64,000 nucleotides of DNA from positions 27,921,587 to 27,985,586 of the forward strand of contig OX328107.1 in NCBI GenBank assembly GCA_946811185.2, in the 5' to 3' direction. The notes below the pieces were generated by a model that did no database searches, was not told where the DNA came from, and saw only the letters and a list, made by a program, of their open reading frames with translations. The position numbers and the translations under genes were made by a program. This document shows positions 32,766-44,352 of this stretch, one piece after another. How positions within the stretch are numbered: position 1 is the stretch's first letter; each line of letters begins with the position of its first letter. The DNA is from Hippopus hippopus. Its lineage: Eukaryota; Mollusca; Bivalvia; Cardiida; Cardiidae.

Positions 32766-35637
32766 AAACATGCCCCATTTGCCAAGCGAATTTCGGATGC
32801 TGTCATTAGAAGTGGAAAAAAACAACGTGAGACGAAAAAACACAACCTCCAAAACCAGGTCCCTTTTAAGGACACCCTAACAGCCCTTTTCAGGGCTAAC
32901 CATCTACCACGAAAGTTCTACCTTTCTTCAAATTGTCAGACGTAAGTTCTATCTTTTTTTCAAATTGTCATTTCTTCAAATTGTCAGACGAAAGTTCTAC
33001 CTTCAAGCTATCAGACGAAAGTTCTATCTTCAAATTGTCATTTCTTCAAATTGTCAGACGAAAGTTCTACCTTCAAGCTATCAGAAGAAAGTTCTATCTT
33101 CAAGTTGTCATTTCTTCAAATTGTCACAGCTCTTTTCAGAGCTAACCCAACAGTCCTTTTCAGGACTAAGCATCTACCACGAAAGTTCTATCTTCAAGAG
33201 GACAGACGAAAGATCTATTTTCAAGTTGTCAGACGAAAGTTCTACCTTCAAGCTATCAGAAGAAAGTTCTATCTTCAAGCTGTCAGACGAAAGTTCTATC
33301 TTCAAGTTGTCATTTCTTCAAATTGTCACAGCTCTTTTCAGAGCTAACCCAACAGTCCTTTTCAGGACTAACCATTACCATGAAAGTTCTATCTTTCTTC
33401 AAATTGTCAAACTTCTTTTAGAAGAGTTACACTCCGAAGAGTAAAAAACTCAGAAAAAGTCTAAGTCCAACTCAGTGCTCAGGCTTTTAGAGAGAAAATT
33501 CATTCATAGATGCAGAAAAAAATCAGAAAGACTAAGTCCAACTCAGTGATATAGGGACAAATTCCTTTTAGAAAAGAGAATTCATTCATAGGGTAAAAAA
33601 AAAGTCTATGTTCAACTCAATGATTAGGCATTTAGAAAAGAGAATTCATTCATAGATGTAGAAAAAAGTCTAAGTCCAACTCAGTGATATAGGGACAAAT
33701 TCCTTTTAGAGAGAAAAAATCATTCATAGATGCAGAAAAAAGACTAAGTCCAACTCAGTGGTCAGGCTTTTAGAAGGAAAATCATTCATAGGGTAAAAAA
33801 AAGTCTATGTTCAACTCAATGGTTAGGCATTTAGAAAAGAGAATTCATTCATAGATGTAGAAAAAAGTCTAAGTCCAACTCAGTGATATAGGGACAAATT
33901 CCTTTTAGAAAAGAAAAATCATCCATAGATGCAGAAAAAAGACTAAGTCCAACTCAGCGCTCAGTCTTTTAGAGAAATCATTCATAGATGCAGAAAAAAG
34001 TCTAAGTCCAACTCAATAGTCAGTCTTTTAGAGAGAAAAATCATCCATAGGGTGAAAAAACTAAGTCCAACTCAATGGTCAGGCTTTTAGAAAGAGAGAA
34101 AATCAATCATAGGGTAAAAAAGTCTAAGTTCAACTCAATGATTAGGCAATTAGAAAAGAGAATTCATTCATAGGTGAAAAAACTAAGTCCAACTCACTGA
34201 TATAGGGACAAATTCCTTTTAGAGAGAAAAATCATTCATAGGATGAAAAAAGCTAAGTTCAACTCAATGGCCAAACATTTAGAGAGAAGAAATCATCCAT
34301 AGATAAGAAAAAAGTCTAAGTCCAACTCACTGATATAGGGACAAATTCCTTTTAGAGAGAAAAAATCATTCATAGATAAGAAAAAAGTCTAAGTCCAACT
34401 CAGTGGTCAGGCTTTTAGAAAGAAAATCATTCATAGGGTAAAAAAAGTCTATGTTCAACTCAATGTCCAGGCATTTAGAAAGAGAAATCATCCATAATTG
34501 CAGAAAAAGACTAAGTCCAACTCAGTGATATAGGGACAAATTCCTTTTAGAAAAGAGAAATCATTCATAGAATGAAAAAAGTCTAAGTCCAACCCAGTGC
34601 CCAGTCTTTTAGAGAAATCATCCATAGAGATGTAGAAAAAAGACTAAGTCCAACTCAGTGATCAGGCTTTTAGAAAGAAAATCATTCATAGGGTAAAAAA
34701 AAAGTCTATGTTCAACTCAATGTCCAGGCATTTAGAAAAGAGAATTCATTCATAGATGTAGAAAAAAGTCTAAGTCCAACTCAGTGATATAGGGACAAAT
34801 TCCTTTTAGAGAGAAAAAATCATTCATAGATGCAGAAAAAAGACTAAGTCCAACTCAGTGGTCAGGCTTTTAGAAAGAAAATCATTCATAGGGTAAAAAA
34901 AAGTCTATGTTCAACTCAATGATTAGGCATTTAGAAAAGAGAATTCATTCATAGATGTAGAAAAAAGTCTAAGTCCAACTCAGTGATATAGGGACAAATT
35001 CCTTTTAGAAAAGAAAAAATCATTCATAGATGCAGAAAAAAGACTAAGTCCAACTCAATGTCCAGACATTTAGAAAGAAAATTCATTCATAGGGTGAAAA
35101 AAACTAAGTCCAACTCAGTGATATAGGGATAAATTCCTTTTAGAAAAGAGAAATCATACATAGGTTAAGAAAAAACTAAGTCCAACTCAATGATCAGGCT
35201 TTCAGAAAGAGAGAAAATCATTCATAGGGCGAAAAACTAAGTCCAACTCAGTGATCAGGCCTGACAGATCCCTATAGAGCACTCGAAGATGTATCATTTT
35301 TTGGCCTCCTCCCCCCCCCCCTTTCCCTTTTTTGCAGAAAAATTCCACTCAGGGTAGTCTCTTTGGGGTGGATTTTTCCCCAGACTGTCAGTCACAAGGC
35401 CGCCATTTTGAATGCTATGATTCTATTTATAGTAACATTTTCATGCGGAATCTCGGACTTTATCGCTTACTCGGACCTTTTGTGAACTTTTGTGAACTTT
35501 TGCAAGGGATAAATTCTTTCAGGATGGCAGAATAGGGACAAATTTCTTTCAGGGGTGGTGATGTACGGCACTCAGGGAAGAGAGAATAGACCACTGACCA
35601 GGCCTGTCAGTGGGCTATTCTCTCTTCCTTTACTACT
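32590..35637 (-). repeat. Right terminal inverted repeat of the Polinton
   Basis: Near-identical reverse copy of 24,161-27,212, containing the 26-bp-type array (about 32,885-33,425), the higher-order array (about 33,455-35,265) and the unique end. The poly-C run near 35,310 is slightly longer than its poly-G partner near 24,477. Confidence 0.92.
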
Positions 35638-35643
35638 CTTTAC
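35638..35643. repeat. Right target-site duplication of the Polinton
   Basis: CTTTAC, identical to 24,155-24,160. Confidence 0.92.
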
Positions 35644-35690
35644 CCATAACATTTCTAAAAATAGACACATGAAATATAATATATTAAATT

Positions 35691-35871
35691 AACGACTTCC
35701 AGCCAATGGTGAAAACCCATAATTTACGATTTAAAACTTTTGCTCGTCGAAGAAATCTCACCCTAACGGACAATGTAGATCCATGATCAGACTGCATGTT
35801 CTGTGCAGTCTGATCTTGATCTACAGTGTCCGCAAAAGCACACAGTTTTGCTCAGTAGCCTAGTTGTTAAT
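35691..35871. mobile_element. MITE-2 copy
   Basis: Core AGATCCATGATCAGACTGCA and its complement, with GGCTACT-type right shoulder (CAGTAGCCTAGTTGTTAA). Confidence 0.75.
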
Positions 35872-36039
35872 GGAACCACAAAACTTTTCTTTTCGTCACC
35901 CAAGACAAACGATAGATCTATATACACGTATATGAAATGATGGAATCTACGCCAGTACCTTCCGTACGGGAACATCGATTTATCACATAACTCCCCTTGT
36001 TTTCAATGTAAAACAGCCATTACGAATTTTCTTTTATTT

Positions 36040-36490
36040 CATGCTTTCCGGTAGGTTATCGAGAAATATCGGTAAAATATTTTTCGATATTTCATGGTTA
36101 CGACCAGTGAAAATACCGATTTTTATGTTCTAACTCTTCAACTGAAGGCGGAAACAGTTGTTCCCGCGCACTAGTTGCTAGGTAAAATGCGCGTGCCTCA
36201 CAACCAGATGGAAATATGACGTAATTTACCTTACATTTCTCGCACTTGACGTAATATTGTAACGCGTTGCTATGCGGAGGGGGGTACGCCACGGGGAATA
36301 ACAAAAAAGAACTATACTGGATTTTGATTAAGTCCCCCCCCCCCCCGCCCCAAGGAAGGGTTAAAAGCATGAAATAAATAGAATATTTGTTTTTTACGGT
36401 GAAAGATCGCCACTCGTAAAAATATTACCGATGATGTTCACTCGATGAAATAAATTTCGATCTTTCACCGTAAAAAACAAATATCCTCTA
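36040..36490. mobile_element. Inverted-repeat rich segment, probable MITE
   Basis: AATATTTGTTTTTTACGGTG at 36,382 pairs with CACCGTAAAAAACAAATAT ending at 36,485, with a ~55-bp spacer. Before it lie AAATATCGGTAAAATATTTT and a GGGGGGGCGGGG-complement poly-C run near 36,335. No coding. Confidence 0.55.
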
Positions 36491-36984
36491 TGTCTCACAC
36501 ACGTGTGAGGTAAGAAAATAGTGCTGTATTTGGTTAACACACTGTAATTATGCATATCATTTCTAAAACATTGCTGAACTAGGTTCCTGAGTGAAAATAA
36601 CGGTCAAAATTCGTAATCATGATAAAGTTGTTCATTTAATTACTTTTAGATTAAAAACAAAATCAACACAATTACGCAAGTTTCTTTGGAACTATATTTA
36701 GTTCGTAATGTACCTGTCAAAGAAGCGAATAAACTACATGTAAATTTCATTACGCATTGTACATCGTATGCCTATGTTTTAACTTATTATGGACTATAAT
36801 TATTGTTCTACAGTTATGTGATAAAAAGAATATGACATTTGTTGGCTTTGAGGTAAAAATTTATTTAACATTTTTTGTAGACTCGTTTAATAAAATTTTA
36901 TCTCAAACACCAACTCATGTCAGATCCTATATCCCACAACATTTACGCAAGACAACGCTAGACTACATTCAAGTACAGTTGCCT

Positions 36985-37310
36985 CGAGTCCCGGTAGCTC
37001 AGTCGGTAGCACATAGGACTTGAGAACAGCAGGTCGCTGGTTGGATCCCTGGCTCTGTCAATTTCTTTCCGAGGATTGATGATAGTCATTGCGGCAGGAC
37101 TCATTCCTCTCTCACCGCTGACTATTGTTTCGATGATGGTTATGCGGTGAAGCAGCCAGTGGCTTGGAAAGAATATTGTGCTAAGTACTGGTAAAAGAGA
37201 CTCCAGGAAAGCATAGATAGGTGCACTGGCCGCCGCGATATAGCTGAAATTACATTGAAAACGGCGTTGAATAGCATACAGTTAATCAATCAATCAATCA
37301 ATCAGTCAAG
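36985..37310 (+). mobile_element. tRNA-derived SINE, type B, full length
   Basis: Head CCCGGTAGCTCAGTCGGTAG with B-box CTGGTTGGATCCC. The body carries TTTCCGAGGATTGATGATAG and CAGTGGCTTGGAAAGAATAT, and the tail is (CAAT)n near 37,290. Confidence 0.9.
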
Positions 37311-37321
37311 TTGCAAGAGTG

Positions 37322-37533
37322 TTAAGCCTTTGGCTGCTGAGTGAAAACCAGGCCTCTTTCGCAGACAATGTAAATCAAGATCAGACTGCACAAAACGTGC
37401 AATCTGATCTTGATCTACACTAATGCGATGCGGTATTTCTCTTTCCGGTCAGATCGACTTTGAAACCGCAATATTTGGGTTTCTACTATTGAGTGGAAAT
37501 TTTCGTTTCATTCATTTAGCTGTTAAAGGGGTA
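37322..37533. mobile_element. MITE-2 copy
   Basis: TTAAGCCTTTGGCTGCTGAG at the left, core AGATCAGACTGCACAAAACG, right end TTTAGCTGTTAAAGGGGTAA. Confidence 0.85.
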
Positions 37534-37854
37534 ATAACAGAAAACGGCGTTAACGTCTTCCCATTGTCGGTATTTTCATCAAACTTTTATCAGCATATTC
37601 ATTTCTACATTGAATATCAAACAGCGATTGTCAAACTTACTGCCAACTTCACACACTTGATTCAGATTAAACAGCTTTGGGACCAGATTGGCTATTGGGC
37701 ATACGGCGGCTGTTACTTCCACAACAACAGCCAACTTCAGCTGATTCGAATCTTCTCTACATTTATCAACATGGAGTGAGAATTCTGATGCGGAAAACAG
37801 GATGACTATGCGAAGTTGAACCCAATGCAACTGGTGACCACAGGAGATACTTAG
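37534..37854 (+). other. Possible exon with a good splice donor
   Basis: This stretch is not repetitive, is richer in G+C than its surroundings and ends in CTTAG followed by GTAAGAC at about 37,855, a strong plus-strand donor. Reading frames are open over most of it on plus (to a stop at 37,779) and minus (37,830-37,579), but all plus frames have a stop in the last 90 bases. A 5' untranslated or non-coding exon is the easier reading. No family recognised. Confidence 0.25.
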
Positions 37855-37905
37855 GTAAGACTTTTCAAGTCCATCCTTGTCTTTAGGGGCATGAGAAATT
37901 CTAAC

Positions 37906-38136
37906 TCAGCCATACTCTGTGAAAAGGATGCTTAATGCATCTGCAAAAGGTATCAACTAGGTTAGCCTGCGCGGATTGCTATTGGACAATTTTCTGCGTG
38001 TTAAAGGGCAAGCCTACATCTTGATATTGTCGGTTATTAGACAAAATTGATTTTATGGACTCTTAATTATGTGATAACTTGTTTGATATCATACATCACG
38101 GAGATGCATTAAACCCCCTATTGTAGGAGCGTGGCT
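37906..38136. mobile_element. MITE-3 copy lacking half of its core hairpin
   Basis: CAGCCATACTCTGTGAAAAG at the left and GGAGCGTGGCTAATT at the right. The core stops after TTAGCCTGCGCGGATTGC and the complementary arm is missing. Confidence 0.82.
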
Positions 38137-38742
38137 AATTCATTTTGTACATTCAACACGGTCTTTTAAATAGCAGCTCATAGTTATTTCAAGAGTCGAT
38201 CGCTGAGTGAATCACCAATAAGGTTCGCCGATAGCTAGGTTTCACTGTCCAATCAGATACGTCCAGTATACTCATTGTGGATATAAATTTCCCATTTCAT
38301 GGTAGGGTGATAGATGTTGGTCCGCCCCCTGGTAATCAAAATTTTCTCCTTTTCCAAAAATGTTTGCTACAATTTCAAAGACAAATTGCATCACGCGAGC
38401 AATATCTAGTCATTCTCGTCTGCAAATGCTATCAGTTTGGACATGGCTAAAATTTATCGTTTGGAGAAGAGTTCATGGAATTGTCAACATAAGTTATCGG
38501 ATTGGCTGAGACAGTCTGGGGTTGTTGTTGTTGCGTGTGTACGGATTGGGATTCCCCGAAACAGACCTGTTGTAACACAGTTGTTTTTGTTGTTGTAGGC
38601 GAATTGGGATTTCCCCAACCAGACCAAGTTCACACAGTTCTTGAACTACAATTACTCCGTCTTGAACTTGTGATCTGTCTACTCAGATAACATTTCTTCT
38701 CACACTTGATGCTGCAACTTTGTGGTACCCTTCATATTGTTA
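38137..38742. other. Unassigned, with two near-identical kB-like words
   Basis: GATTGGGATTCCCCGAAACA near 38,542 and AATTGGGATTTCCCCAACCA near 38,602 are degenerate copies of one ~25-bp piece and both fit the NF-kB consensus GGGRNNYYCC. No gene is seen next to them, and use as regulatory sites is unproven. Confidence 0.3.
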
Positions 38743-38890
38743 AACTCTTTACCAAACGACAAAATTTTAGACTAGTCCATATCGGAAACATTTGCAGAAG
38801 ACATATTAAACGTTGCACAAACGTTCTGATGGTCTTTGACAGGGTAGAAAACACTGGCAGAAAAGAAGAAAATACTGGCTATCAGAAATG
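38743..38890. mobile_element. MITE-1 copy, right part lost
   Basis: TTAAACTCTTTACCAAACGA and AGACTAGTCCATATCGG at the left; the element decays inside the core (ACTGGCTATCAG). Confidence 0.8.
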
Positions 38891-39514
38891 ACCGTGGTTA
38901 CCGTTATGACTATGTTCGCTTTCCGACGATCCGGGCACCGGTGTAATTTGAACGAACTTCCTTACTTGAAAACATGGCCGCTGCGAAATCTTCTAGTATT
39001 TATGATGTACAGAAATAAACATAAGTCTAGAATCTGACAGTTTTGGAAACCGAGTGTCTATTGTCAGGCCAAGACGAAATTATTATAGCCTTGTCCATAC
39101 TGTAAGTGTAAGCATTTACAGACAAAAAATTGGTTGTAGCTCATTGATAGCATTTGTCTCAACGCTCGGCTGCAGTTGCTTTATTTTTCACTGAAAACTC
39201 TATGTCGAAAAAGGGGCATAACTGTATCAAAAATACTTTGATAGCTATCTGCTTTTGTTTTATGGGTTCCCCTTTTGATAGTTAACAACTTGTCTGAGTT
39301 TGAAGTAAATATCTTGAGTGATAACAGAGATATTACAAAATGTCAAAGTTTTTGCACGACGACGACAATACCTCAACGTTTTTTCGAAACCAGCCGAGCT
39401 AAGATGCTGGAAGACATACAGGAAATGCCTACTTTTTTCACACACAAAAAAAATGAACGAACTGACATCTTCAGTCGGTAGAAAGACCCATGGAGATATT
39501 TCCGCTTAATCCCT

Positions 39515-39565
39515 ATCCACACAGCCCGGTCAGTGGTTAGCGTATCTGATTCCTGACCAGGGGTA
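39515..39565 (+). mobile_element. tRNA-like SINE head fragment
   Basis: CCCGGTCAGTGGTTAGCGTA and CTGATTCCTGACCAGGGG resemble the head of type A SINEs. It breaks off into a poly-T run. Confidence 0.5.
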
Positions 39566-39745
39566 CTTTTCACTAAACCGCGTTTTTTTTTTTTTGATTG
39601 AATATATACACACATACGATCCCTGCTTTACCCAAAAGTATGAGCTGGCATAAAGTAATGTAAATATGTATTCTAATCATAGAATTATATAGTTTAGAGA
39701 AACTTGTTTTCAGACTTGGTGCTTGCTTGCATATTTACTGCGGAC

Positions 39746-39965
39746 GCCTGGTGGTTGAGGGTTCGATATCCAGTTGAGGCAAACTTTCTTTCCAGCGATT
39801 TTTGCCTCTCACCTTTGATGCATGTGATAAAAGTAGTCAGTGGCTTGGAAAGATAGTTGTTGAAGTTCTGGTGTGAGAAAGCCAGATATCACATGCATAG
39901 GCGCACCGACTGTTGTGATATGACCTAAGCTGTTAAAACGGCGTTTAGCTCCATTACAATTACAC
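39746..39965 (+). mobile_element. tRNA-derived SINE, type A, 5'-truncated
   Basis: Starts at TGGTGGTTGAGGGTTCGATA (B box) and continues with GAGGCAAACTTTCTTTCCAG, CAGTGGCTTGGAAAGATAG and TGATATGACCTAAGCTGTTA, matching the full copy at 62,456-62,700. Confidence 0.85.
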
Positions 39966-39984
39966 AAATAAACCTTACTACACA

Positions 39985-40198
39985 GTCCTGAGTTTGAACG
40001 ACCCTGACGGAGAAGGCTTTAGAAAACATTGTAAGAAAAGGAGAAAATGTTGGTAACCAGCATTTTCTCCTTTTCCCACGATGTTTTTTACCATTTCACA
40101 GATAAATCCCATAATTTGAGCTACATTTAAGTTATGGTGTGCAAGTGCTTTCAATACAGACGAGCCCTAAACTTTGTCATCTTGTAAAGTGGTAAGTT
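39985..40198. mobile_element. MITE-1 copy
   Basis: Core GAGAAAATGTTGGTAACCAGC with arms intact; right part CAATACAGACGAGCCCTAAA then CATCTTGTAAAGTGGTAAG. Confidence 0.8.
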
Positions 40199-40224
40199 TG
40201 ATTACAAATATCACACAAAATACT

Positions 40225-40290
40225 AAGAAACTCAGGGAAAAGCGTAGATAGGTGCACTTGCCGCCGCGACGTAACTTAAATAATAATTCG
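40225..40290 (+). mobile_element. SINE 3' fragment
   Basis: GCGTAGATAGGTGCACTTGC then CGCCGCGACGTAACTTAAAT is the 3' part of a type B SINE. Confidence 0.55.
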
Positions 40291-40604
40291 GTATTTTCCG
40301 CGGCCCCTTGTTTTTATGAATTTGGATCCTCAAAATTTGTAAATGTCCCACAAAATTTAAGTGTTTGCTTTCTGTTATTCATTTGATTGGGGTCGAATGA
40401 CCCTCATAATAGAAAGTTCAGGGAAAATCCTGAATAATGAAAACCACGATAAACATCAAACAATCAATCAGCCAGTCTCACAAAATATCAGATACGTAGC
40501 TCCAAGATGAGACTCCATGTTCTATGCAGCCTGATCTTGTTCTAAACTGTTCGCAGCAGCACTCATACAAAGCTGCACCTAGCATCCTAACTCGGGTTTA
40601 ACTG

Positions 40605-40808
40605 TTTTGGGCTTGTACAAATCCAAAGCATTTGCAGACGACAAATCAGATATGCTCAAACAGTGAAATTTGTCTTTGAAAGGGTAGAAAACATTTTGGA
40701 AAAAGGGAGAAAATGGTGGTTAACAGCATTTTCTCCTTTCCCAAAATGTTTTCAAAGCTTTTTCTGCTAGGTTCCTTAAACCTCGGAATTGTGTAGTATA
40801 AAGGGTTA
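40605..40808. mobile_element. MITE-1 copy
   Basis: ATTTGCAGACGACAAATCAG, core GAAAATGGTGGTTAACAGC, right end AGTATAAAGGGTTAA. Confidence 0.82.
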
Positions 40809-41054
40809 AAAACAAATTCATGTCAACTTTTGCAACTTCCTTTCAACAACACAGTCTAGTGGGAAATCAGCCAGTAGTTTTTTTGGTTTTTTTTTTTGAG
40901 AATGATGTAGGTATTACTGGTTTGAAGCATGGATCGATGAAAAATGACAAATGAAATTCCGTTGAAAACGGCCTAACACACAATGCAAACGTTTCCGTTT
41001 ACGTCCTAATCATAGGAATGAACAAAATTGTTGTGATAATTGTTTACCGGACTG

Positions 41055-41222
41055 GTACCATTTGAGAGCACTTTCAGACAACAAATAAAATAATACAAAA
41101 ACAGCTGAAATTTGTCATTAGAATGGTAGAAAACTTTTTTGGAAAAGGGTTACCTGGTAACCGGTATTTTCTCCTTTTCCCACAATGTTTTCAAAAACTT
41201 TCTTCTGTAAGGTCGCTAAAAC
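41055..41222. mobile_element. MITE-1 copy, followed directly by another
   Basis: Core TTACCTGGTAACCGGTATTTTC with long arms TTTTCCCACAATGTTTTC. The right end is lost where the next copy begins. Confidence 0.75.
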
Positions 41223-41224
41223 TT

Positions 41225-41400
41225 GTTTTTGTCATTTGCGAACAGCAAATAAAATGAAACTGTAAAACTGAAATTTGTGTGTATAAAGGGTAAAAAACAT
41301 TGTGGGAAAAAGGAGAAAATGCTGGTTACCAGCATTTTCTCCTTTTCCCCACAATGTTTTTAAAAGCCTTCCTCTTCAGGGTCGGAATTGCTGTCATTTG
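41225..41400. mobile_element. MITE-1 copy, near-perfect hairpin
   Basis: AACATTGTGGGAAAAAGGAG pairs with CTCCTTTTCCCCACAATGTT around AAAATGCTGGTTACCAGCAT. Both outer ends are lost. Confidence 0.82.
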
Positions 41401-42159
41401 CAGACAACAAACTAAATGAGACCCCAAACCTGAAATTTTTGTGGTATTTGTCGAAGACAATACCACTATGAGTTCAATATTGAATTTTGATGACTATGTA
41501 TCGTATTTTGTTCAAAGCCGAAGGAAATAAACCCAATTAAACTCAATTTTTCTCAGGCAAATGAGTTTTTCGGTAGCACCCAGATATGTAATTGGAAATG
41601 GCAAGTTAAAATACACTGGGTGAGGCCATCGATCGTGGAAATACTAATTTTTGATTTCAAATAGCTTCACTCGCTCATAGCCTTCTATTGGCGCAATGGT
41701 ACAAAATTTGTCTACCGATCGCTTGGTCCTGGGCTTTTTCGTTCCAAAACCAGTTCGTCCCATGGCTTTTTCATCCCATGATTGCGCGCAACTCCATTTG
41801 ATTGAAAATGAATATTTATAGATCGAAATAATTGATTGTTATATTGGGAATTAAATGTTAACGGCCAAAGATATTTCAAAATCATAGTTTTCAGGTACAA
41901 ACTTAATTTTATTCGATATATATTTACATGGTTTCTCTCTCTATCCATCATGCATCCTACTGTAAAGGGACGTTACTCCTGACTCCTCCTAATGATCAAA
42001 GGGAGACCACCAATACACAAATAATCCTAACTTTGTCATGAGTACTCTCCCTTCAACAAAAAAGGTGTTCATTTGCTTAGTAGGTTGACTTTCAAGCAAA
42101 TATTTGAATAATATTTCTCTTTTTCTTTCAAATTATTGATTCCACACAATGGCTTCCTT
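41401..42159. other. Unassigned intergenic DNA
   Basis: CCATGGCTTTTTCATCCCATG near 41,760 is a degenerate double of TTTTTCGTTCCAAAACCAG just before it. No gene is seen. Confidence 0.35.
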
Positions 42160-42320
42160 GACAAATACTACTTCAGCGTTCTCAACGCTTTGATTTTTTT
42201 TGGAAAGGATAGGAAAAAATGTGGGAAATTGAGAAAATGCAGGAAACCAGCGTTTTCTCCTTTTCCCACAATGTTTTCAAAAGCCTTCCTCTTTAGGGTA
42301 GTTAAAGTCGGGACCGTTAA
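42160..42320. mobile_element. MITE-1 copy, left end lost
   Basis: GAGAAAATGCAGGAAACCAGC core and CAATGTTTTCAAAAGCCTTC; ends near GGACCGTTAAATAAAG. Confidence 0.75.
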
Positions 42321-42579
42321 ATAAAGAAAGAATAAGCGGTAAATGAATAAAGGAGATCAAAAGACTAGTGTGATAATTTTTTCCCATTTGTCTCTCAAAG
42401 TTGCGACGTACAGCTGCGGTAATATCAGAAAGGCAGGTGTGTCTTTGTAATTTTTGTATCAAATTTTATCCATTTTCATTCCTGAGAATGGACAAATCAT
42501 AACTTCACCCGCCTTAAAAAATTCCGGGAAGTTCCGATATTTAGGAATATTTTGAACAGAATTTCTGTCATATATCAAA

Positions 42580-42900
42580 ACAGTGAGGAGTCAAGATTAG
42601 ACTGCATGTCCCGTGCAATCTGATATTGATTTTTACACTCTCTGCGAAAGACAACAACAAGCGATTGCGGCGCCAAAAGGGTACTATTTTTGTAACTTTA
42701 TATCATTTTTCGACCGTTTTTGTGGTATTTAAAATAACCTCATATTTTCTGTGTAGTAAAGTCGGAACGAACCAGTAGTCTAATGTCGTACTCCGTTTTG
42801 GCGTAACCAAATATCGGACAGTGTATGATCAAGATCTGACTGTATATTGCGTACATTCTGATCTTGGATCTACACTCTCTGCCAAAATTCAAAATGCCAA
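42580..42900. mobile_element. Two MITE-2 core fragments
   Basis: CAAGATTAGACTGCATGTCC with its partner near 42,590-42,645, and GATCAAGATCTGACTGTATA with its partner near 42,826-42,886. Outer ends are poorly kept. Confidence 0.6.
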
Positions 42901-42934
42901 TATCGTGCAGAGTTACAACTCTTTACAAATACAT

Positions 42935-43165
42935 GATTAAGATCTTTACTAAACGACAAAATTTTGGACCAGTCGAAAGAGAAAGCGTTTTCAGACAATG
43001 GCTGAAACTAAAAAGGTAGAATTTACCTTTAAAAACGTGAAAACATTGTGAAAAAAAGAAGAAAATGCTTGTTACTTGCGTTTTCTGCTTTTTCCCACAA
43101 TATGTTAAGAAGCCTTCTTCATAAGGGGCGTTTAAACACGGGATTGTGTTGGAAAGGGTATCCAA
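42935..43165. mobile_element. MITE-1 copy
   Basis: CTTTACTAAACGACAAAATT at the left, decayed core GCTTGTTACTTGC, right end GATTGTGTTGGAAAGGG. Confidence 0.8.
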
Positions 43166-43850
43166 AAAAAGTTAATTTCGGCCGAAGATAAATTATTGAG
43201 CCTTTTCGACCCGGAGTATTTGTTGATCTCGAAATACTATCTTTTAATATACTTCTAAAACAACGCTACGGCGCCTGTGAAACCACAAACGAATAACTCT
43301 GTCGTTTTTGTTCCTTTCTGACACACTTTCACCTCGAACCTGGAGCGTTCGACCTTTTCTATGCCCTTTTCCTTGTTTAGAAGCGTTCTGAATCATCAGA
43401 AGTCGACTGCTGCTGAAAACATTGGCACAGAACCAGAAAAAAAAAATCAAAATCAGCGCAATTGGCGCCTGGAATCTGGCAAAAAAACGTTTATACTGTA
43501 ATCGTTTTATACCGTCACACGTTCACTTGAAGAGCTGTACCTCTCGTGGTTCGATAGACGAAGATCAAGAACAGTCTGCCAGTGTACTCACTTTTTCTCT
43601 CACCATCTCTTCGTGAAGTCTCGGTTTAAACCATGCTTGGTCGTCTTCTTCAAAGAAACATTGTAACAAAGAAACTTTTTAACCATCGCTTCGGAACATT
43701 AATGCCAGCAAAAAAGCATTTTGCCATTGATTGTCCGATACAGTACATGCAGCATTTCGCCTTGAAAGTGTTATGGTTCGGGATTTCGCAATCACCAAGC
43801 GATGCCATTTTTTCCGACAAATCTACCCAGAGGCTGCCAGTCGCGATTCT
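43166..43850. other. Unassigned, mixed reading frames
   Basis: A balanced-composition stretch with frames of 64 to 79 codons on both strands. None shows a recognisable motif or paired splice sites. A minus-facing GGTATAAAACG lies near 43,510. Confidence 0.3.
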
Positions 43851-44040
43851 ATGCGCTTTTGCGGCAGTGTAGATCAAGATCAGACTGCAGTCTGATAATG
43901 GATCTTCAATGTCTGATACGGGGAGATTTTTCCCCCGAAAAGAACTTTGGAAATCGCAATATTTACGTTTTTATTATTTGCTTGAATGAATTATCTAGTA
44001 GTTCAAGGGTAGGAAATTAGCAGTTCAAGGGTAAAGTTTA
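43851..44040. mobile_element. MITE-2 copy, worn
   Basis: TTTTGCGGCAGTGTAGATCA and a shortened core AGACTGCAGTCT, then GTTTTTATTATTTGCTTGAA and AGTTCAAGGGTAAAG at the right. Confidence 0.7.
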
Positions 44041-44352
44041 AATTTTGTAACAAAGAAACTTTTTTACTGTTGCTTTGAAAACAGCAACATTTCGGTTTTT
44101 TTACTACTTGCTGCTGTAAAGAAGTATGAAATTTGTATGGTAATGAGCTCAAAAAAAACCTCTAACCTTATTAGGTATCAATCACTCAATCAGTTTTACG
44201 GGGGTGGTCTTTGATCAAAATCGGATTTGTGGCGAAGCCATCAATCATAAACTTTTACAAGTAATTTTATACATTTAATAAACGTTTTCACATATCAAAT
44301 TAGACCATGCAAAAAACGTTAATGCGCGTCTTTGACGCGTAAAAATACACTC

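Larger units (their letters stand above)
24161..35637. mobile_element. Polinton/Maverick-type element with giant inverted repeats, degenerate
   Basis: The element is 11,477 bp, bounded by CTTTAC on both sides. Both ends read AGTAGTAAAGGAAGAGAG inward, so the termini start with 5'-AG. A 6-bp target duplication, AG ends, long inverted repeats and a viral-type DNA polymerase B gene are together the marks of Polintons. The inverted repeats are unusually long: 24,161-27,212 matches 35,637-32,590 nearly base for base, and weaker similarity continues to about 28,230/32,350. Intact Polintons are usually 15-20 kb and also encode an integrase, ATPase, protease and capsid proteins; none of these is recognisable here. 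It is therefore a shortened relative that would need proteins from elsewhere to move. Confidence 0.9.
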
